Origin: Dehalococcoidia bacterium
GTDB lineage: Bacteria; Chloroflexota; Dehalococcoidia; SZUA-161
Direction: 5' to 3'
Length of the DNA stretch: 8,007 bases
NCBI GenBank assembly: GCA_014859215.1
Contig: JACUUS010000109.1
Coordinates: 1 to 8,007 of the forward strand
Shown here: one piece after another, positions 5,981 to 8,007 of the stretch
Position numbering within the stretch: the first letter of the stretch is position 1
How the letters are laid out: each line of letters opens with the position of its first letter
Made by a program: the position numbers and the translations under genes
Notes under the pieces: generated by a model
What the model saw: the letters and a program-made list of their open reading frames with translations, nothing else
Databases searched by the model: none
Told to the model about the DNA's origin: nothing

Positions 5981-7090
5981 TTACTCCAGCATCTCGATAA
6001 AAGCCTGCACCATTGTCTTGAACTTGCCGCCTGACCAGCCGGTGTCGCTGTGATCGACAGAGAGCACCGGGTATCCTTCTTCCCTTAGCCTGGCCTCAAT
6101 CCAGGGACGGTCATAGAGATGCGTGTCGCAGTATTTCTGGACCAGCATGATGACGCCTCTGACCCGGTAGCTTCTAGCCAGTCCCAGGATGCGGTCCAGC
6201 CGCGCCCCCGCAGTATGCTTGCAGGGACATTTGACTTCTCTCAGGTATCTTCTGGCAATAGCTTTGAGGGGGTCCGCGTCATTGTCCACCCTCGCTCCAT
6301 AGTACCTGCTGCCCGTATCCAGGTCGTTGATCACCACCCTCCCCCCGCATTCCTCCACGGCCTGCAGGAGTTCGATATTCTCGAAGTTATTCCCTGCGAT
6401 AAGCAAGCGCGCTCCTTCTTCTCCAGAAGAAGCCTTCTCCTCCGGCAACCGACCAAGCAGCTTAAGGAGCATCGAATTATGCTCCCCCTTGGGCATAATC
6501 AGGCCGGCAACCTCGATGCCGAACATTTCGCTTCCAGACAGGGGAGGATTCTCACTTAATCCAAGCCTGTAAATCTCTCCCATGAGTCGGCGATTCTCGT
6601 TGTATAAGTCGATGGACCGGCGAAGGGATGTTTCGCCGATCTTGCTTCCCGTAAAAGACTCCAGCGACTCCCTGAACAAACCCAGTTCATGGGCGGTGAA
6701 GTCCACCGCCTCATCCGTGTGCATTCCGGGAAGGGGCAGGAAGTAATAGAAGGGCAGCTTCACATGCCTTTTCCAGATACCGTAAAGAGCGCGCGGCATG
6801 TCACAGGTCTTGGGGAATACCATCCCGTCCAGGTAGCTGTATCGGCCCTTGAGCGCCTGGTCGAGAGCGCCCCTCATGTAAGAGCAGCAGAAGGAGGGCA
6901 TATGCGCATCGGCAAGGCTGATGTTCTCTGCCGTTCCCCTGATGCGCACGGGGATGAATCCCGCAGCATAGATTATCTCTTCCGGCGTGAAATTGCAGAA
7001 GTATCCGAGTATTCTCTCCCCTGTCCTCTTCCATTCCTCTGCCAGCCGGTGCCTGTTCTTATATGCCTGATAGAATTCAGAAGCAATCAC
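5981..7090 (-). CDS. 2-hydroxyacyl-CoA dehydratase / benzoyl-CoA reductase family, small (BcrC-like) subunit
   Basis: A 369-residue HGD-D family protein, the partner of the following gene. GYFCNFTPEEIIYAAGFIPVRI (29-50, where C32 is probably not a ligand) is the family's N-terminal signature. Candidate [4Fe-4S] ligands are C69 (or C68) in FCCSYMRG, C96 in PKTCDMPR and C321 in QKYCDTHLYD. C288 and C290 (KCPCKH) are additional. GNNFENIELLQAVEECGGRVV (233-253) begins the second Rossmann-like half, and VDHSDTGWSGGKFKT (345-359) near the end matches the region that closes these subunits. The start is GTG at 7090, and its GTGA overlaps the TGA stop of the ligase. No good ribosome-binding site precedes it (only GGGG about 12 nt away), so translation is probably coupled to the ligase. 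Each subunit of such heterodimers holds one cluster. The substrate is unknown. Confidence 0.87.
   Translation of the reverse strand: MIASEFYQAYKNRHRLAEEWKRTGERILGYFCNFTPEEIIYAAGFIPVRIRGTAENISLADAHMPSFCCSYMRGALDQALKGRYSYLDGMVFPKTCDMPRALYGIWKRHVKLPFYYFLPLPGMHTDEAVDFTAHELGLFRESLESFTGSKIGETSLRRSIDLYNENRRLMGEIYRLGLSENPPLSGSEMFGIEVAGLIMPKGEHNSMLLKLLGRLPEEKASSGEEGARLLIAGNNFENIELLQAVEECGGRVVINDLDTGSRYYGARVDNDADPLKAIARRYLREVKCPCKHTAGARLDRILGLARSYRVRGVIMLVQKYCDTHLYDRPWIEARLREEGYPVLSVDHSDTGWSGGKFKTMVQAFIEMLE
7087..7090 (-). promoter_or_regulatory. GTGA stop-start overlap (translational coupling)
   Basis: On the minus strand the start codon GTG (7090-7088) and the stop codon TGA (7089-7087) share two bases. 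With no strong ribosome-binding site before the GTG, reinitiation by ribosomes finishing the ligase is the likely way the small dehydratase subunit is made. Confidence 0.7.
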
Positions 7091-8007
7091 TGCTTATCAA
7101 GCCCCAGTTCCTTGACCGCATTCTCTTTCAAAACGAATTTCTGTATCTTGCCGGTGGCCGTCATGGGATAATCATTTACGAATTTCACGTACTTCGGTGC
7201 CTTGTAATTGGCCATCTTTTCGCGCGCAAACTTGATAATTTCCTGCTCGGTGGCCGTCTCGCCGGGCTTTAGTTTAATGAACGCCATGGCCACTTCGCCC
7301 ATTCTCCTGTCGGGCACGCCCACTACCGACACCATGCTTACCTTCGGGTTCGTGAGCAGGTAATTCTCGATCTCGGCAGGATACGCGTTAACCCCGCCCG
7401 TGATGAACATGTCTTTGAGTCTTCCCGTTATTTTAATGTATCCTTTCTCGTCCATTGTCCCGAGGTCGCCGGTGTGGAACCATCCTTTACTGTCTATCGC
7501 CGCAGCCGTCTCCTCCGGCATCTTGTAGTATTCCTTGAGCACGAAGAAGCCACGGCTGCAGATCTCTCCCTGGGTACCTCGTGGGACTTCATTTCCGGTT
7601 TCAGGGTCCAGTATCTTCAAGTCGCAGTCGGGGAATATCAACTTGCCCGCCGTCTGGGCCACCACCTCGGGCGGATCCCCGCGCTGACTCATAGTGCTGA
7701 CCCCTGTATTCTCGGTCAGGCCGTAAGCGGAGATCAGGTCCTGTATTCCCATCCGTTTCATGATGGTCCGGACCAGGTCTGGCGATACATCAGCGCCGCC
7801 GATAACTGAGCTCTTGATGGACGTTGTATCCCTTTTGTCGAAGTCCGGATGATCAAGCATCATGATATACATCGTCGGCGAGCCCGTGAACTTGCTGACC
7901 TTCTCTTCATGAATGAGACGCAGACCCTCGCCCGGATCGAACTGCTCCATGGGCAGGATACAAGCTCCGTTGCATGCCCCCAGCAGCATGCCTGTCATAT
8001 TGCCCAT
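7087..8007 (-). CDS. AMP-forming acyl-CoA ligase, C-terminal part (5' end outside window)
   Basis: The visible 306 residues are the C-terminal portion of an adenylate-forming acyl-CoA synthetase (FadD-like). It joins an acid to CoA through an acyl-adenylate. Motifs in window numbering are TGSPTMY at 41-47, YGLTENTG at 95-102 (adenine/acyl site), GWFHTGDLG at 175-183 with ATP-ribose-binding D181, the hinge GRLKDMFITGGVNAYPAEIE at 195-214, and TATGKIQK at 283-290 with the catalytic lysine K287. The P-loop-like motif and roughly 200 N-terminal residues lie beyond the right edge, so the ATG at 8007 is an internal methionine, not the start. Its TGA stop overlaps the GTG of the small dehydratase subunit. 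As the first visible gene of the operon it probably activates the acid that the downstream enzymes process. Chain type cannot be read from the visible part. Confidence 0.93.
   Translation of the reverse strand: MGNMTGMLLGACNGACILPMEQFDPGEGLRLIHEEKVSKFTGSPTMYIMMLDHPDFDKRDTTSIKSSVIGGADVSPDLVRTIMKRMGIQDLISAYGLTENTGVSTMSQRGDPPEVVAQTAGKLIFPDCDLKILDPETGNEVPRGTQGEICSRGFFVLKEYYKMPEETAAAIDSKGWFHTGDLGTMDEKGYIKITGRLKDMFITGGVNAYPAEIENYLLTNPKVSMVSVVGVPDRRMGEVAMAFIKLKPGETATEQEIIKFAREKMANYKAPKYVKFVNDYPMTATGKIQKFVLKENAVKELGLDKQ

Noticed and set aside
6119..6559. Plus-strand open frames over the dehydratase subunits and ligase
   Set aside because: They are shadows of minus-strand genes with conserved cysteines and motifs, and have no convincing ribosome-binding sites.
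4722..7090. Firm naming of the pair as benzoyl-CoA reductase BcrB/BcrC
   Set aside because: The family also includes 2-hydroxyglutaryl-, 2-hydroxyisocaproyl- and phenyllactyl-CoA dehydratases with similar motifs. Without the activator, other Bcr subunits or a phylogeny, the specific name is not supported.
1..8007. CRISPR array, insertion sequence or tandem repeats
   Set aside because: No regularly spaced repeats, transposase-like frames or terminal inverted repeats were seen. Similarity among the three dehydrogenases is ordinary paralogy.

Overview
The window reads as chromosome from an anaerobic, acid-degrading bacterium. The evidence is a CoA ligase, a two-subunit oxygen-sensitive 2-hydroxyacyl-CoA dehydratase/benzoyl-CoA reductase-type enzyme and three acyl-CoA dehydrogenases packed into one operon. 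By general resemblance, Desulfobacterota/syntrophic lineages or Dehalococcoidia-like Chloroflexota are plausible hosts. This cannot be settled from the sequence alone and is a low-confidence inference.

Layout from left to right. Positions 1-894 (minus) hold the N-terminal 298 residues of a GT4 glycosyltransferase that runs off the left edge. Positions 895-1014 are intergenic and carry a near-consensus sigma70 promoter pointing right. Positions 1015-1090 (plus) are a complete tRNA-Gly(TCC) with encoded CCA. Positions 1091-1165 are a short convergent spacer with no convincing terminator. From 1166 to the right edge there are six minus-strand genes transcribed right to left: an AMP-forming acyl-CoA ligase (5' end outside the window), a small BcrC/HgdB-like subunit, a large BcrB-like subunit, a canonical acyl-CoA dehydrogenase, a 'large' acyl-CoA dehydrogenase and a 'small' degenerate acyl-CoA dehydrogenase. 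Within the operon the junctions are a 2-nt overlap, then gaps of 5, 11, 69 and 29 nt, so it is almost certainly co-transcribed.

Inferred joint function: the ligase activates a carboxylic acid to its CoA thioester. The [4Fe-4S] two-subunit enzyme performs a radical dehydration or ring reduction. The dehydrogenases introduce or remove double bonds next to the thioester. The substrate is unknown; aromatic, alicyclic or hydroxy acids all fit. The ATP-dependent activator that this dehydratase family needs, and the ETF that dehydrogenases normally use, are not in the window.

The most interesting points are the last two dehydrogenases, which look like a catalytic/non-catalytic heteromeric pair; the cysteine-rich CCxC segment of the large dehydratase subunit; an 8-bp inverted repeat at the largest gap in the operon; and a duplicated ribosome-binding segment just beyond the operon's last gene. 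I see no mobile element, CRISPR array or clearly novel system.
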